64,000 nucleotides of DNA from contig CANFKC010000020.1 in NCBI GenBank assembly GCA_947447265.1, positions 1-64,000 on the forward strand, read 5' to 3'. Under the pieces are notes generated by a model. The model did no database searches. It saw only the letters and a list, made by a program, of their open reading frames with translations, and had not been told where the DNA came from. This DNA comes from Chitinophagaceae bacterium (GTDB lineage: Bacteria > Bacteroidota > Bacteroidia > Chitinophagales > Chitinophagaceae). The position numbers and the translations under genes were made by a program. Of the stretch, positions 9,501-17,576 are shown in pieces (within the stretch, counting starts at the first letter, position 1; each line of letters opens with the position of its first letter).

Positions 9501-10009
9501 AGCAAGAATACACCAATAAGCAGCAATGGCAACAAGTACGGAAGGTATTTTTTGTTTTTTGAGAGGTCGATAGCTGATGACATAGGCACCACAGAAATCT
9601 GGCTTATTTTCTGGGCAATACTGGCTTCGGCTAATTCGCGGCTGCCGGTAGTATCGTTTTGTTTCTTTAGTTGGAGTATGTTCAGCAACTTGTCGCTTAC
9701 TTCATTGAAATGTTCGCCAATAATGGTGGCGGCCTGCTCATGCGAGATAACGCTCCCCAGTTTTGCCATTTTAGTCAGCGGGATAATAACCCACGCTACT
9801 AAAGCCGATAACCCAAGCACAACAAAGGTGGAAACAATAGTAAGGCGCGCCCATACAGGCAGGTAAAAGTAATATTCACTCACCGTCATGGTAAGTATGT
9901 AAAACAGCAGGCAACTCAGGAAAACCAGGGTGCCACGTATAACTTTATTAGCGTAATATTTGCGTATAAATGCGTCTAAACCCGATATCAGCCACTCGTA
10001 ATTGTTCAT
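6527..10009 (-). CDS. DUF4175-family giant membrane protein with coiled coil
   Basis: 1160 residues, characteristic of the Bacteroidota DUF4175 family (function not established). Two TM helices lie near residues 25-45 and 53-77 and a third near 153-170, followed by a large Ig-like, probably periplasmic region (about 180-490). A long K/E/Q/M-rich coiled coil spans about 500-770. After a helical part comes a low-complexity linker of KPGDKPG and GNGSGGGG type (about residues 955-1015), and a conserved C-terminal helical domain (RRFTPEMMQRQKEILTRLLEAE region) ends the protein. It is preceded by a divergent NUDIX gene. Confidence 0.85.
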   Translation of the reverse strand: MNNYEWLISGLDAFIRKYYANKVIRGTLVFLSCLLFYILTMTVSEYYFYLPVWARLTIVSTFVVLGLSALVAWVIIPLTKMAKLGSVISHEQAATIIGEHFNEVSDKLLNILQLKKQNDTTGSRELAEASIAQKISQISVVPMSSAIDLSKNKKYLPYLLPLLLIGVFLLVAAPNVFKEGSARLLQPTKAFEKPAPFQFTVKNESLIAIRNSDFVLKVEVHGSILPADVFIDAGGEKVPMQPLENHNFQYTFKNVTSEVHFRIFAADYYSTEYTLKVVQKPVLKSFKVQLNYPAYTGKKSEVRSSLSDMTVPVGTTVNWSFFTEHTDAATIHFGSGNATPLANSSSTYSFQYRFMNDTAYTITLKNNQSTAADSFRYQMQVIPDQYPVIQLQQVRDSVTGKQILITGTAGDDYSVSRASFNYEVTENNKAINKKSLPLKIAPGALCAFEQFFDVSTLDLQPGQKVSFYIEAWDNDGVNGAKSSRSEVMSYQAFDVKQIDSAINENAQQINSGLSNSAQKTRELQGEYKDMQTRMLQSDNMDWEQQQSLQEMMKKQMDLKNQIENTKQKFEEQVQQSEQKKYSEDVKDKQKELQKQMDNLLNADLKEQLKKLQELMKQLNKEQAMDAMKQLEQENKLFKMDMERMQEQMNKLEQEMRMEDVANKMDDLAKKEKALNAETDKAKKDAAELAKEQEKLSKELDKALKEDMKEIDKLADKTKKEEGLEDAKKAGEDAKKEMDESKKELDQKQNSKASKPQKDAAKNLEQMANSLRKAAGGMDQEEIDIDIKATRQILSNLIRLSFDQEDLMGEVRGTSTSSQQFITNQEEQNRLHANSYMIRDSLFALSKRVIKLGPKINKMTTDLEHYLALSADAIEARNIGGALANEQFVMTSTNNLALILNELLSNLMQMQMDGAEGSGSCSKPGGKKPKPGAGQQLSDIITEQESLGKSMGKMGKKPGEKPGDKPGDKAGGNKPGDKPGGDKGGKKPGGKSEGKGEGNGSGGGGGNGENEGENSEYGDAEQLARLADQQAAIRRKIQELASLMNSKGLNGSSKELRELDQKMDKNETDIVNRRFTPEMMQRQKEILTRLLEAEKTMREQEQDDKRSSKTPDEISRPIPAQLQKYITDQKQLLELYKTVPPQLKPYYKNMVEEYFHIIGNK

Positions 10010-10168
10010 AGTTCTTGTCGTAGCTGCAATTTATGTGATTTTTTGGTGTAAAAAGGTTAAAAGTTAGTGGTAAGTCGCTGCAATTAAGCTGGTTTTCGAT
10101 AAAATTTTTGGGGCATTTTCTACTTTTTCAATTCTTTCCACCATTTCCCATTATCTTCACTTTGCAAA

Positions 10169-10585
10169 ATGGTGAAGCGTTTTAACATCCGTGTTTACGG
10201 CATATGCATACAAAATGGCAAGCTGCTCATTAACGAAGAACATTTTCGGGATAGAATTGTTTACAAGCTACCCGGTGGAGGACTCGATTGGGGTGAAGGA
10301 ACCCGCGATTGCCTGAAAAGGGAGTGGAAGGAAGAGTTGGGCCTAGATATAGAGGTGCTGGAGCACTTCTATACGACTGATTTTTTCCAGGAATCTGCCT
10401 TTGATAGTTCACAGGTTATCAGTATCTACTACCTGGTCAATGCAACTATTCCTGAAGTTATTATTAACCAGGTGCCGAATGAACGCACGTATTGGATGGA
10501 GCTGGCAGATGTATCGGCAGACACATTTACTTTAACAATCGACAAGGTGATTGGTGGCATGTTGCAGGCCAGATATGCTAAATAG
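10169..10585 (+). CDS. NUDIX hydrolase
   Basis: 138 residues with a complete Nudix box from G37 to L59: G37-x5-E43-x7-R51-E52-W-K-E55-E56-x-G58-L59. The glutamates are the metal ligands for pyrophosphate hydrolysis of a nucleoside-diphosphate-linked substrate. The substrate cannot be told from sequence; the short single-domain form fits a housekeeping or ADP-ribose/dNTP-type enzyme. Cytoplasmic, no fusion. The ATG lies a few bases after a TCACTTTG element resembling the -7 box, so the leader would be very short. Confidence 0.93.
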   Translation: MVKRFNIRVYGICIQNGKLLINEEHFRDRIVYKLPGGGLDWGEGTRDCLKREWKEELGLDIEVLEHFYTTDFFQESAFDSSQVISIYYLVNATIPEVIINQVPNERTYWMELADVSADTFTLTIDKVIGGMLQARYAK

Positions 10586-10619
10586 CATCTGAAACTTGTG
10601 TTCACCCTGCCGGGAAATA

Positions 10620-11159
10620 TTAAATATCTTCAAAGGCAATTTTCTCATTCTCCTTCCTTGCAACAGCAGCTAAAATAACGGAGATAATTGCACCCATCAG
10701 TGCGAAGGAAAGCAATGAAATACCTATTCCCCACATCGGATGTTCAAAGAAAAAACGCGTCACTGTTGCTGAGGCGTCAATTTGTTTTTGGTTCAACCCT
10801 TGCGCCTTAAGTTTTGTGGTCGTCTGCTCAATAATTTTGTTTACATAATCCGGGGTCATGATGCGTTGCATATACAACAAGTGAAAAACGGAATTCATAA
10901 TAAAGCCGTAGAGGTAGGGCAGATAGCTTAAATTAAATCCTCTAGAAAACGATAAAAAGCCGCCTGAATACTTTTTCCGGAAGTAAAATACGGCTACCGC
11001 GCTTATAACGAACAGGAATGGAAAAAGCATCCACGCTACCCATTGGTTGGCCATTTGATTGGTAAGGTAAATTAAGAGGTAGTATATAATGCATACCACA
11101 CCTAAAACTATACCCGTATACAAAGTATGCCGGAAGAAATTATTACCTGAGTTATTCAT
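10620..11159 (-). CDS. DUF4199-family membrane protein
   Basis: 179 residues with four hydrophobic segments (about 12-31, 41-58, 76-94 and 142-165). The GGFLSFSRGF segment between helices 2 and 3 and the overall arrangement match the DUF4199 family, common in Bacteroidota and without known function. The loop between helices 3 and 4 is long and charged (about 45 residues with KAQGLNQKQID). The gene is convergent with the NUDIX gene and divergent from mutS2. Confidence 0.8.
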   Translation of the reverse strand: MNNSGNNFFRHTLYTGIVLGVVCIIYYLLIYLTNQMANQWVAWMLFPFLFVISAVAVFYFRKKYSGGFLSFSRGFNLSYLPYLYGFIMNSVFHLLYMQRIMTPDYVNKIIEQTTTKLKAQGLNQKQIDASATVTRFFFEHPMWGIGISLLSFALMGAIISVILAAVARKENEKIAFEDI

Positions 11160-11316
11160 GATGTTTGGTTTGAATTTTGCCCGGCTAATTGGTACTCTAC
11201 GTACTCGTGCCGATGCGGCTAAAATAGTATAAATATTGATGCTGAAAGTTATCTGAATATTATCTGCAGGCCAATACAGCGTCTTATAAATTTGCTGTGT
11301 GCCGCATTATTACGGC

Positions 11317-11350
11317 TTTGGCCGGCGGTGATGCAAAAATCCTACCTTTG
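11317..11350 (+). promoter_or_regulatory. Bacteroidota-type promoter of mutS2
   Basis: TTTG at 11317-11320 and TACCTTTG at 11343-11350, 22 bases apart, match the -33/-7 consensus TTTG / TAnnTTTG used by the Bacteroidota primary sigma factor. The predicted transcript start is about 10 bases before the ATG at 11368. Confidence 0.65.
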
Positions 11351-11367
11351 CCGCTCTGAGGAACGAC

Positions 11368-13470
11368 ATGATGCAATTATACCCGGCCACCGCGGCCGAA
11401 TCGCTGGAATTTAATAAAGTTTGTGACCTGCTACACAGCAAGTGCCGCACTTTGGCTGCACACGAACGTGTAGACAATATCCGCCTGCATATCAACCTGA
11501 ACCACATGCAGCGGGAATTGATGCAAACGAACGAATTTAAAATGATAATGACGGGCGGAGATCACTTTCCGAATGATTTTACCCGCAATATGCATCGCGA
11601 ATTGCAATTGTTGCAAACAGAGGGAGGTGTGCTTACCGGCGAGCAACTGCTGGCCTTCAGGCAACTGGCGCTAAACATGAAGGATATCCTGCTATGGTTT
11701 AAAAAGCAGGGGGACCTTTTTCCGACGCTGTTCGGTATTGTTGATAAAGTTATCTACGAACCTCAGATTGCCGAGAGTATTTCTTTTGTTGTTGATGACC
11801 ATGGAATTGTAAAAGATACTGCTTCTAAAGAATTAATGGCCATAAGGTCAGAGTTAGGGAAAGTGCGCCATGCTGCTCGTCGCACATTTGAAACGGTGCT
11901 CAAACGTTTGGGCAAGGCAGGCTATCTGGGCGATACCGGTGAAGGCTTCTTCAATGGTCGCAGAACGGCCGCCGTTTTAGCTGAATATAAAAGAATAGTA
12001 AAGGGCATTATACATGGCGAGAGCGATTCGCAGAAAACGGTTTTTATAGAGCCGGAAGAAACGATAGAATTAAATAATGAGTCGTTTTCCCTAGAGCGCG
12101 CCGAGGGTAGGGAAATACACCGTATACTTGTTCAGGCAACTAAAGACCTGGCTATACATGGCCCCAAGCTGGAAGGCTACTATCATTTATGCGGCATATT
12201 TGACTACATACGGGCCAAAGCGCTACTGGCGGTTGATATGTATGCCAATCTACCAAGGTTGAGCCCGCACCCATCGCTGCAATTAATAAAAGCTTACCAT
12301 CCTATTTTGCTGCTGCGCAATAAGCAGCAGAACAAACCTACAATACCATTAAATATTGCCCTCGACAGAACAAACCGTATACTCATTATCAGCGGACCGA
12401 ATGCCGGTGGTAAAACGGTATCCATGAAAACGGTCGGTTTATTGCAATTGATGGCTCAGGCAGGCTTGTTGATTCCCGCCGACCCGAATTCTGAAATAGG
12501 TATTTTTAAGCAGGTAATGGTACAGATTGGCGATACGCAGTCTATCGAGCACGAATTAAGTACCTACAGTGCGCACCTTGCCGATATGAAGTACTTCATG
12601 AGTTTCGCCAACGGCAAAACACTTTTCTTTATTGATGAATTAGGTAGCGGTTCAGACCCCAACCTCGGCGGCGCTTTTGCCGAGGCTATTGTTGAAGACC
12701 TGGCTTCGAAGAATGCGCTAGGCATTATTACCACACACTACCTCAACCTGAAAGTAATGGCGGGCAAAGTGCGTGGTATTTTTAATGGCGCCATGGCATT
12801 TGACGAACAGCGACTCGAGCCCTTGTACCAGTTGGCTATTGGTAAGCCTGGTAGTTCTTACACCTTCGCAATTGCTCAACGTAGCGGCTTGCCTGCTCCT
12901 GTTATTGAGCGTGCAAGGCAGCTTACCCAACGCGAACATTTTAAGCTTGATAAAATGTTGCACCAGACCGAACAGCAGTCGGTGCGCCTTACCGATAAGG
13001 AAAAGGAGCTGGATAAACTGATTCGGGAAAACGAGAAGCTAAAGAAGAATTACGAAATACTTACCGATAAAGAAAAGATAAAGCAGCAGCATGAAGTGCT
13101 GATATTGCAAAATAAAATTAAGAAGGAAGAGCTTGATTATCTTAGAGATACAGAGCGTAAGTTCAAGCAAATTATACAAGACTGGAAGAAGAGCGAAAAC
13201 AAGCAGGAGGTGATCAACGCTGCTGAAAATGTCCTCTTCCGGAAAAAGCAAATTCAGACTAATGCCTCTGCTGCCCGCAAGGCAGATAAGAGTTACGACC
13301 TTGTAGGTGGAAAGCCTAAAATCGGTGATCTGGTCCGTAGTAAGGTAAGCCACCAGGTAGGTACGCTCATTGAGCTGAAAGACAAAAAGGCCGTCGTGAA
13401 GATCGGCAATATGCCATTCACGGTAACCATCGGCGAATGGGTAGTGGTGAGGAAGAAGGTGCAGGAGTAA
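11368..13470 (+). CDS. mutS2: MutS2-type DNA-binding ATPase lacking the Smr domain
   Basis: 700 residues. Core and clamp region (about 1-300), then the MutS ATPase with Walker A GPNAGGKT at residues 343-350 and Walker B FFIDELGSGSD with D423/E424. A long charged coiled coil (about 520-630) follows, then a small beta-rich KOW-like end (KPKIGDLVRSKVSHQVGTL...). Typical MutS2 proteins are about 780 residues and end in an Smr nuclease domain; here the stop follows directly after the KOW-like part and the DNA beyond belongs to convergent genes. So this is a short form by design rather than a fresh frameshift. MutS2 proteins act on branched DNA or collided ribosomes; without Smr, this one should not cleave. 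An alternative start is the next codon, also ATG. Confidence 0.88.
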   Translation: MMQLYPATAAESLEFNKVCDLLHSKCRTLAAHERVDNIRLHINLNHMQRELMQTNEFKMIMTGGDHFPNDFTRNMHRELQLLQTEGGVLTGEQLLAFRQLALNMKDILLWFKKQGDLFPTLFGIVDKVIYEPQIAESISFVVDDHGIVKDTASKELMAIRSELGKVRHAARRTFETVLKRLGKAGYLGDTGEGFFNGRRTAAVLAEYKRIVKGIIHGESDSQKTVFIEPEETIELNNESFSLERAEGREIHRILVQATKDLAIHGPKLEGYYHLCGIFDYIRAKALLAVDMYANLPRLSPHPSLQLIKAYHPILLLRNKQQNKPTIPLNIALDRTNRILIISGPNAGGKTVSMKTVGLLQLMAQAGLLIPADPNSEIGIFKQVMVQIGDTQSIEHELSTYSAHLADMKYFMSFANGKTLFFIDELGSGSDPNLGGAFAEAIVEDLASKNALGIITTHYLNLKVMAGKVRGIFNGAMAFDEQRLEPLYQLAIGKPGSSYTFAIAQRSGLPAPVIERARQLTQREHFKLDKMLHQTEQQSVRLTDKEKELDKLIRENEKLKKNYEILTDKEKIKQQHEVLILQNKIKKEELDYLRDTERKFKQIIQDWKKSENKQEVINAAENVLFRKKQIQTNASAARKADKSYDLVGGKPKIGDLVRSKVSHQVGTLIELKDKKAVVKIGNMPFTVTIGEWVVVRKKVQE

Positions 13471-13499
13471 GTGGCAGCTATTTTTTTTAACGACAAAGT

Positions 13500-13769
13500 C
13501 TATCGGCTATTTAACACACCTTTGAGAAAAGAAATCAATGCAGCAGCAAGCTTAACTTGTTCAGCGTTAAATTTATCAGCGTCTGCTAATAGCGTAATTT
13601 CAAATCCGTTAAGAAAATCGTACCATCCATCCGTCAGTCCGTTTACCAGGCTTTTGGCTTCCCGCAGTTTTTGCGCGGTATCTTGTTGGTTTGAAGTTTC
13701 AAGTTCTTGAACCAGGTAATCGAACCATTTCCAGAAATGCTCCCACGAACCAAATTGTTTCAACGCCAT
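13500..13769 (-). CDS. Small conserved-looking protein of unknown function
   Basis: 89 residues, mostly helical, with no signal or TM segment. W- and F-rich N terminus (FGSWEHFWKWFDYLVQEL) and a predicted second helical half. It starts 14 bases after the stop of the GT39-like gene on the same strand, consistent with one transcript, and ends 29 bases from the convergent end of mutS2. Sequence composition and tight spacing support a real gene; no family is recognised. Confidence 0.6.
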   Translation of the reverse strand: MALKQFGSWEHFWKWFDYLVQELETSNQQDTAQKLREAKSLVNGLTDGWYDFLNGFEITLLADADKFNAEQVKLAAALISFLKGVLNSR

Positions 13770-13783
13770 TACTCTGGGGGAAC

Positions 13784-15901
13784 CTATTTCTTTTGTTGAT
13801 TAGTGATATTTGCCGACTGATTTTCTGCTTTTATTTTTAGTACAGCATTCAGTACATTGTTTGCAAGACCATTGTCCGGTAAAATATTAATCGCCTCTTT
13901 TAACTTTTCAATTGCCTTGTCGTATTGTCCCTGGTTGGCATACGCAAGTCCGATTCCACTTACAGCAAAATAGTTAGATATTGGCGATATGTTATATTGA
14001 AGGCCAAGTGAAGCATATTTAAAGGCTTCATCATTTTTCCTCACCTGAGCTTTAATAAAAGCCATAACGCCAAACAGGCCGACATTATCAGGTGCATCTC
14101 TGGTTAGGTAAAGAGAAAGAAGGGAATCTGCAGCAACGGAGTTCCTCGATTCGTAGGCCTTACGGGCAAGCAGGTCAAGCCTGGCTGTATCTTTCAATAC
14201 AACACATTCCGTTAATCCGTCAATTTTTTCAGCGAATATTGAGCCTTTGGGCGGATAGAATTTTTCAAAATACTCGGGATTTATAAATTGTTTACTGAAT
14301 ATACAGTAAGTCCAGGGTACTCCGTATCGTGTAGGCACATCATTTAGCACAACCTTGACCTTTGCACCTTTATAATGGTGTTTCAGGTAGTATTGTACGA
14401 ACATGGGCATGTCCGTTCCAACTGTAATACTATCTTTTGATTGCATTATTGGTTCATTTTTCATCATCCACTCAAGGCAGTTCTTCATTGTGATTTTCCA
14501 GTAATCGGTTTCGTACTCGTAGTAGGCCTTTTTATAGCCGCCCACAAATTCATTAAAATAACAATAGTTATAAGGGAAGTTGTTGACGCTCCACATAACA
14601 GGGCGTAGCATGCCCAAGGCACAAACTACAATTAACGCAATCCTGTAGCGCTGCTGTTTCAGGTTGCTGAAAATGTGGTTCAGCCCAATACCGGCTATAA
14701 TGCATAAGCCCGGGTATATAAAGAGGAAATGCCTCCACAAGGTGTATATAACTACGTTTGATACGATGGCGTAAACTATTGGAAATATGCTGGTGAATAG
14801 AATCAGAGTTGTTATCCGCCAATCGTATTCCTTTTTTTTGAGGAATGCGATGAGAATACCGGTAAGAATTGCCAGTGTTGCGAAAATAGGTATGGTGATG
14901 AGCATGCTCTTAGGCAGGTAGTAGGCTGGGACAGTGAGCGAACTCATGTAGATACCTTCAAAATTGAGCGGTATCATCATCGGGAATTTTTTAACCACGG
15001 AAAGGGCCTCGAAGAAATTGTGCACCGGGTTCATCAGTAGGAATGGCCAGGTGATTACAACGAGTATTAGCCCGCCGAAGAATATGATCGAGAGTTTTAA
15101 AATAATTTGTTTGATGTTGCCCAGTATTAACTTGAACATACCTGTTTTGGAAATTCCGTATATCACAATAAACATGCCCAACGTTAGAATAAGTAATAGC
15201 CCTGCTACACGGGTACTCATAGTGTAGGCAAATGCAAGCATTAACAGCAGGGTTGTGCGCCACGTAGGGTTAGGCAGCTCTTCAAGCAGGTTTATGATAA
15301 GATAGAGCATTGCCGTATATCCAGCACAGAACGGAATGTCTTTGGAATCAAAGAGGGTTAAACCGAAAATTGTTGGTGTTAAGAATATAAGCCAAACAGT
15401 AAAAAGCGCTGCACGCCAACCTCCTAGTTTTTTTGCGATTAGTCCACTGAACAATAATGCGAGTACGCCAAATATATTGATAAAAATATGGCGGGAATTG
15501 AATTCATTTGCTCCTTTGTCTAACCCGGTCAGTTTGTTGAAAATTACTGGTAAGTACTCGAAGCCAGAGCCGTAGTATCTGAAAATTGTTTCAATGCGGG
15601 TGTCGTCGTCAGTAAGCAGGCCAAGGCAGCTTGTGTCTTTTCCTCCGCTCGTGTAATAGGCCACATTTGCCTTGCCATAATTATTCATGTCGGACTCGTC
15701 GGTATGAAAACCAACATTGTAACCAGATGTTACAAATATGATCAGCATCAATAGTATCGAGCCAAAGAAAAACTTTTTTAACAGGGGGCTTTCTAATGCT
15801 AATGCGGTATTTGCCGCCGGGACTGTAATAGAATCCGGTTTGCGTTCTTCCAGCTGTGGTTGGGACATACCACCCGGTACTTGTTTTTTCTTTTGGGACA
15901 T
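13784..15901 (-). CDS. GT39-like membrane glycosyltransferase with C-terminal TPR
   Basis: 705 residues from the ATG at 15901. This start is chosen because the longer open frame upstream (to 16027) adds a cysteine-rich, non-conserved-looking stretch, whereas MSQKKKQ gives a cytoplasmic basic tail before the first TM helix (about 45-60). The acidic pair in HTDES (D68/E69) after the first helix is where ArnT/PMT-type GT-C enzymes have their catalytic acid. About ten further TM helices follow to residue 460, then a soluble periplasmic region and TPR-type repeats near 600-690. Predicted to transfer sugar from a polyprenyl-phosphate donor outside the inner membrane; acceptor unknown. The 89-residue gene follows 14 bases downstream. 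Confidence 0.8.
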   Translation of the reverse strand: MSQKKKQVPGGMSQPQLEERKPDSITVPAANTALALESPLLKKFFFGSILLMLIIFVTSGYNVGFHTDESDMNNYGKANVAYYTSGGKDTSCLGLLTDDDTRIETIFRYYGSGFEYLPVIFNKLTGLDKGANEFNSRHIFINIFGVLALLFSGLIAKKLGGWRAALFTVWLIFLTPTIFGLTLFDSKDIPFCAGYTAMLYLIINLLEELPNPTWRTTLLLMLAFAYTMSTRVAGLLLILTLGMFIVIYGISKTGMFKLILGNIKQIILKLSIIFFGGLILVVITWPFLLMNPVHNFFEALSVVKKFPMMIPLNFEGIYMSSLTVPAYYLPKSMLITIPIFATLAILTGILIAFLKKKEYDWRITTLILFTSIFPIVYAIVSNVVIYTLWRHFLFIYPGLCIIAGIGLNHIFSNLKQQRYRIALIVVCALGMLRPVMWSVNNFPYNYCYFNEFVGGYKKAYYEYETDYWKITMKNCLEWMMKNEPIMQSKDSITVGTDMPMFVQYYLKHHYKGAKVKVVLNDVPTRYGVPWTYCIFSKQFINPEYFEKFYPPKGSIFAEKIDGLTECVVLKDTARLDLLARKAYESRNSVAADSLLSLYLTRDAPDNVGLFGVMAFIKAQVRKNDEAFKYASLGLQYNISPISNYFAVSGIGLAYANQGQYDKAIEKLKEAINILPDNGLANNVLNAVLKIKAENQSANITNQQKK

Positions 15902-16336
15902 GATCTCAAGGTTGTTAAAACCGAAGCCAAAGTAAGAAAAATAGGCAGAAAAATGAAGAAAGGGGTTTTCTGGACCTAGGTTAGGTATGCCGCGAACAAT
16001 TATCTTTATACAACAAACGCCAAGCATGCCTCCCGGAGCAAAATCTTAATGCCCTTTTGACTGGGCATGGTGGGCTTACTTACGGTGCCGATGGCATTTA
16101 TTGAAGGCACGAAGTGAATTTATAGTTATAAATTTGATTGATCACTGGTTGAAGCGTCCCGCTTCCTCCAAATATGCCGAAGCGTCTCACTTCCGTTTGT
16201 AACATCTAAAGTGGGTGCTCGCAAGCGGGACGCTTGCAAATATTAAGACCAAGCGAGATGCAAGGACTAGTTGGCGGTTATAGACTTGAAACAATAAGTT
16301 TATTAGAAAAAAAGGAAAGAAACACAAAAATAAAAC
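15902..16336. other. 435-bp intergenic region, left edge of the accessory island
   Basis: Upstream of the GT39-like gene and of the first orphan ORF. It holds a small hairpin (ATGCCC at 16049-16054 with GGGCAT at 16063-16068) and repeat copy A (16144-16271). The rest carries no convincing gene. Confidence 0.5.
16144..16271 (+). repeat. Island repeat copy A (~128 bp)
   Basis: First of three related direct copies. It contains the short palindromes GAAGCGTCCCGCTTC and GCAAGCGGGACGCTTGC (16221-16237), the shared segment TATGCCGAAGCGTCTC, and ends GGACTAGT. The outer ends (ACTGGTTGAAGCG and the reverse complement of the end, ACTAGTCC...) are partly complementary, so the whole element could fold into one branched hairpin. 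Confidence 0.9.
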
Positions 16337-16873
16337 ATGATGAAGTATATTTTTAATAATAGTTATATCGACATAGTTACGCTGTATACATTTAGGGAGC
16401 AATCGGACTACCTTAACAGGCTTGATACAGTAAAAAAGCTAAATTTGGACACTTACAATGGCGACTTTTATTACAGCTACGTAGTTTACAATTCATTAAC
16501 TTCTGAAAAACGGTTTGTGATATCATTTAATAGTGATTATTCCGAAGAGAAGCTGAATTTCATGTTCTGGAGTGAATATGAAATGATCGTACTTCAGACA
16601 GGGCGTGATATTTTTTTAATATCTACTAATTGTGAATTGAAAGCGTCGATTTATGTTTTGACTCCTTTTATTGGATTCTACCTAATAGATAATGGCAATT
16701 TACTTTTGTTAGGGGAGGCAGAGTATAAGCTGATTAATGGATTTGGTCAAATTTTAGATTCTAAAGATTTTTCTAGAATGAATGATTGGAGAATAGAAGG
16801 TAATATGTTGTTGATTAATACCGACGAATATGATCTGAGATTTGATCTAAATTTGAATGATGGTATTTCCTGA
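16337..16873 (+). CDS. Orphan protein of the island (178 aa), immunity-protein-like
   Basis: 178 residues, strongly AT-rich codon use compared with the flanking genes, acidic, rich in beta-strand-forming aromatic residues (YFIS, FYYSYVVYNS, LLLLGEAEYKLING). No signal peptide or TM. The region GEAEYKLINGFGQILDSKDF followed by WRIEGNMLLINTDE resembles small beta-rich proteins often found as orphan immunity genes next to polymorphic toxins in Bacteroidota; this is impression, not proof. It lies between repeat copies A and B. An AAAGGAAAG purine run lies upstream of the ATG. A second ATG follows immediately. Confidence 0.6.
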   Translation: MMKYIFNNSYIDIVTLYTFREQSDYLNRLDTVKKLNLDTYNGDFYYSYVVYNSLTSEKRFVISFNSDYSEEKLNFMFWSEYEMIVLQTGRDIFLISTNCELKASIYVLTPFIGFYLIDNGNLLLLGEAEYKLINGFGQILDSKDFSRMNDWRIEGNMLLINTDEYDLRFDLNLNDGIS

Positions 16874-16994
16874 AAATTGGAGAGTAAGTTTTTTCGCCAT
16901 TGTTGGTGAGAACACCGACAACGGCGAAACTGGATTCCGCAAAGATGTTAGATATTTTGAACGTAATTCATCCGGCAGAGCAAGTCCCGATTGA
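16860..16994 (+). CDS. Possible 44-aa ORF overlapping the end of the 178-aa gene
   Basis: An ATG at 16860 opens a +1-shifted frame that overlaps the previous gene by 14 bases and codes 44 residues (MVFPENWRVSFFAIVGENT, then NGETGFRKDVRYFERNSSG, ending SPD). The region is richer in GC than the ORFs on either side. It may be a remnant of a larger coding sequence brought in with the island, or a chance frame. Confidence 0.25.
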   Translation: MVFPENWRVSFFAIVGENTDNGETGFRKDVRYFERNSSGRASPD

Positions 16995-17015
16995 TACCAT
17001 CGTAAATCAGCAAAA

Positions 17016-17408
17016 ATGAACAATGCATTATTGAAATTATTTACATTTTTTGCTACAATTATTATTATTGTTATTGTATTATACTATCACGGACAGAGTA
17101 TTAGAAGTAAGCATAGCGTGGCAATTGGGAGAGTGCTTTCATATACTAATGGAGGCAGGGGTAATACCGGACCGGGAATTTACTTTGAATATTTTGCGAA
17201 TGGAGTTCACATAAAAAGCAGTGGTTTTAAAAGACAAATAAGATACGGTTCAAAGGGATTAGTGGGGCATTTTTTCCCTGTGGTATATCGAAAAGAATGG
17301 TACGGATACTTTGATATTATGTTAATAACTCCGTATGATTTTGAATACTACGGATATACTTTTCCCGATAGTTTACGATGGGTTTTACCGTATGTTAATG
17401 ATTATTAG
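17016..17408 (+). CDS. Orphan membrane-anchored protein of the island (130 aa)
   Basis: 130 residues: one N-terminal TM helix (about 6-25) followed by an ~100-residue beta-rich domain (GRVLSYTNGGRG..., GIYFEYFANGVHI, GHFFPVVYRKEWYGYFDIML). The topology, one membrane anchor and a small extracytoplasmic or cytoplasmic beta domain, recalls small orphan proteins of Bacteroidota accessory islands that may act as immunity factors; the function is not known. AT-rich like its neighbours. It sits upstream of repeat copy B, which starts 13 bases after its stop codon. Confidence 0.6.
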   Translation: MNNALLKLFTFFATIIIIVIVLYYHGQSIRSKHSVAIGRVLSYTNGGRGNTGPGIYFEYFANGVHIKSSGFKRQIRYGSKGLVGHFFPVVYRKEWYGYFDIMLITPYDFEYYGYTFPDSLRWVLPYVNDY

Positions 17409-17420
17409 CTAATTCAAATT

Positions 17421-17547
17421 ACAGGTCGAAGCGAGACTCTTCGTCTTAATATGCCGAAGCGTCTCGCTTCTGTATGTACTTATAAAGTGGGTACTCGCAA
17501 GCAGGACGCTTGCAAATAGTAAGACCCAGCGAGAGGCTTGGACTGGT
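17421..17547 (+). repeat. Island repeat copy B (~127 bp)
   Basis: Second direct copy. Shares TATGCCGAAGCGTCTCGCTTC, AAAGTGGGT(A/G)CTCGCAAGC, the palindrome GCAAGCAGGACGCTTGC (17497-17513), AAGACC.AGCGAGA and ends GGACTGGT. It is followed only 30 bases later by the start codon of the 116-residue ORF. Confidence 0.9.
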
Positions 17548-17576
17548 GGGCTTTTGAGATAAAAAAAGAATGTAAA

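Noticed and set aside
15902-16027. Longer N terminus for the GT39-like protein
   Set aside because: The extra 42 residues are not typical of this family, and the ATG at 15901 gives a normal cytoplasmic tail.
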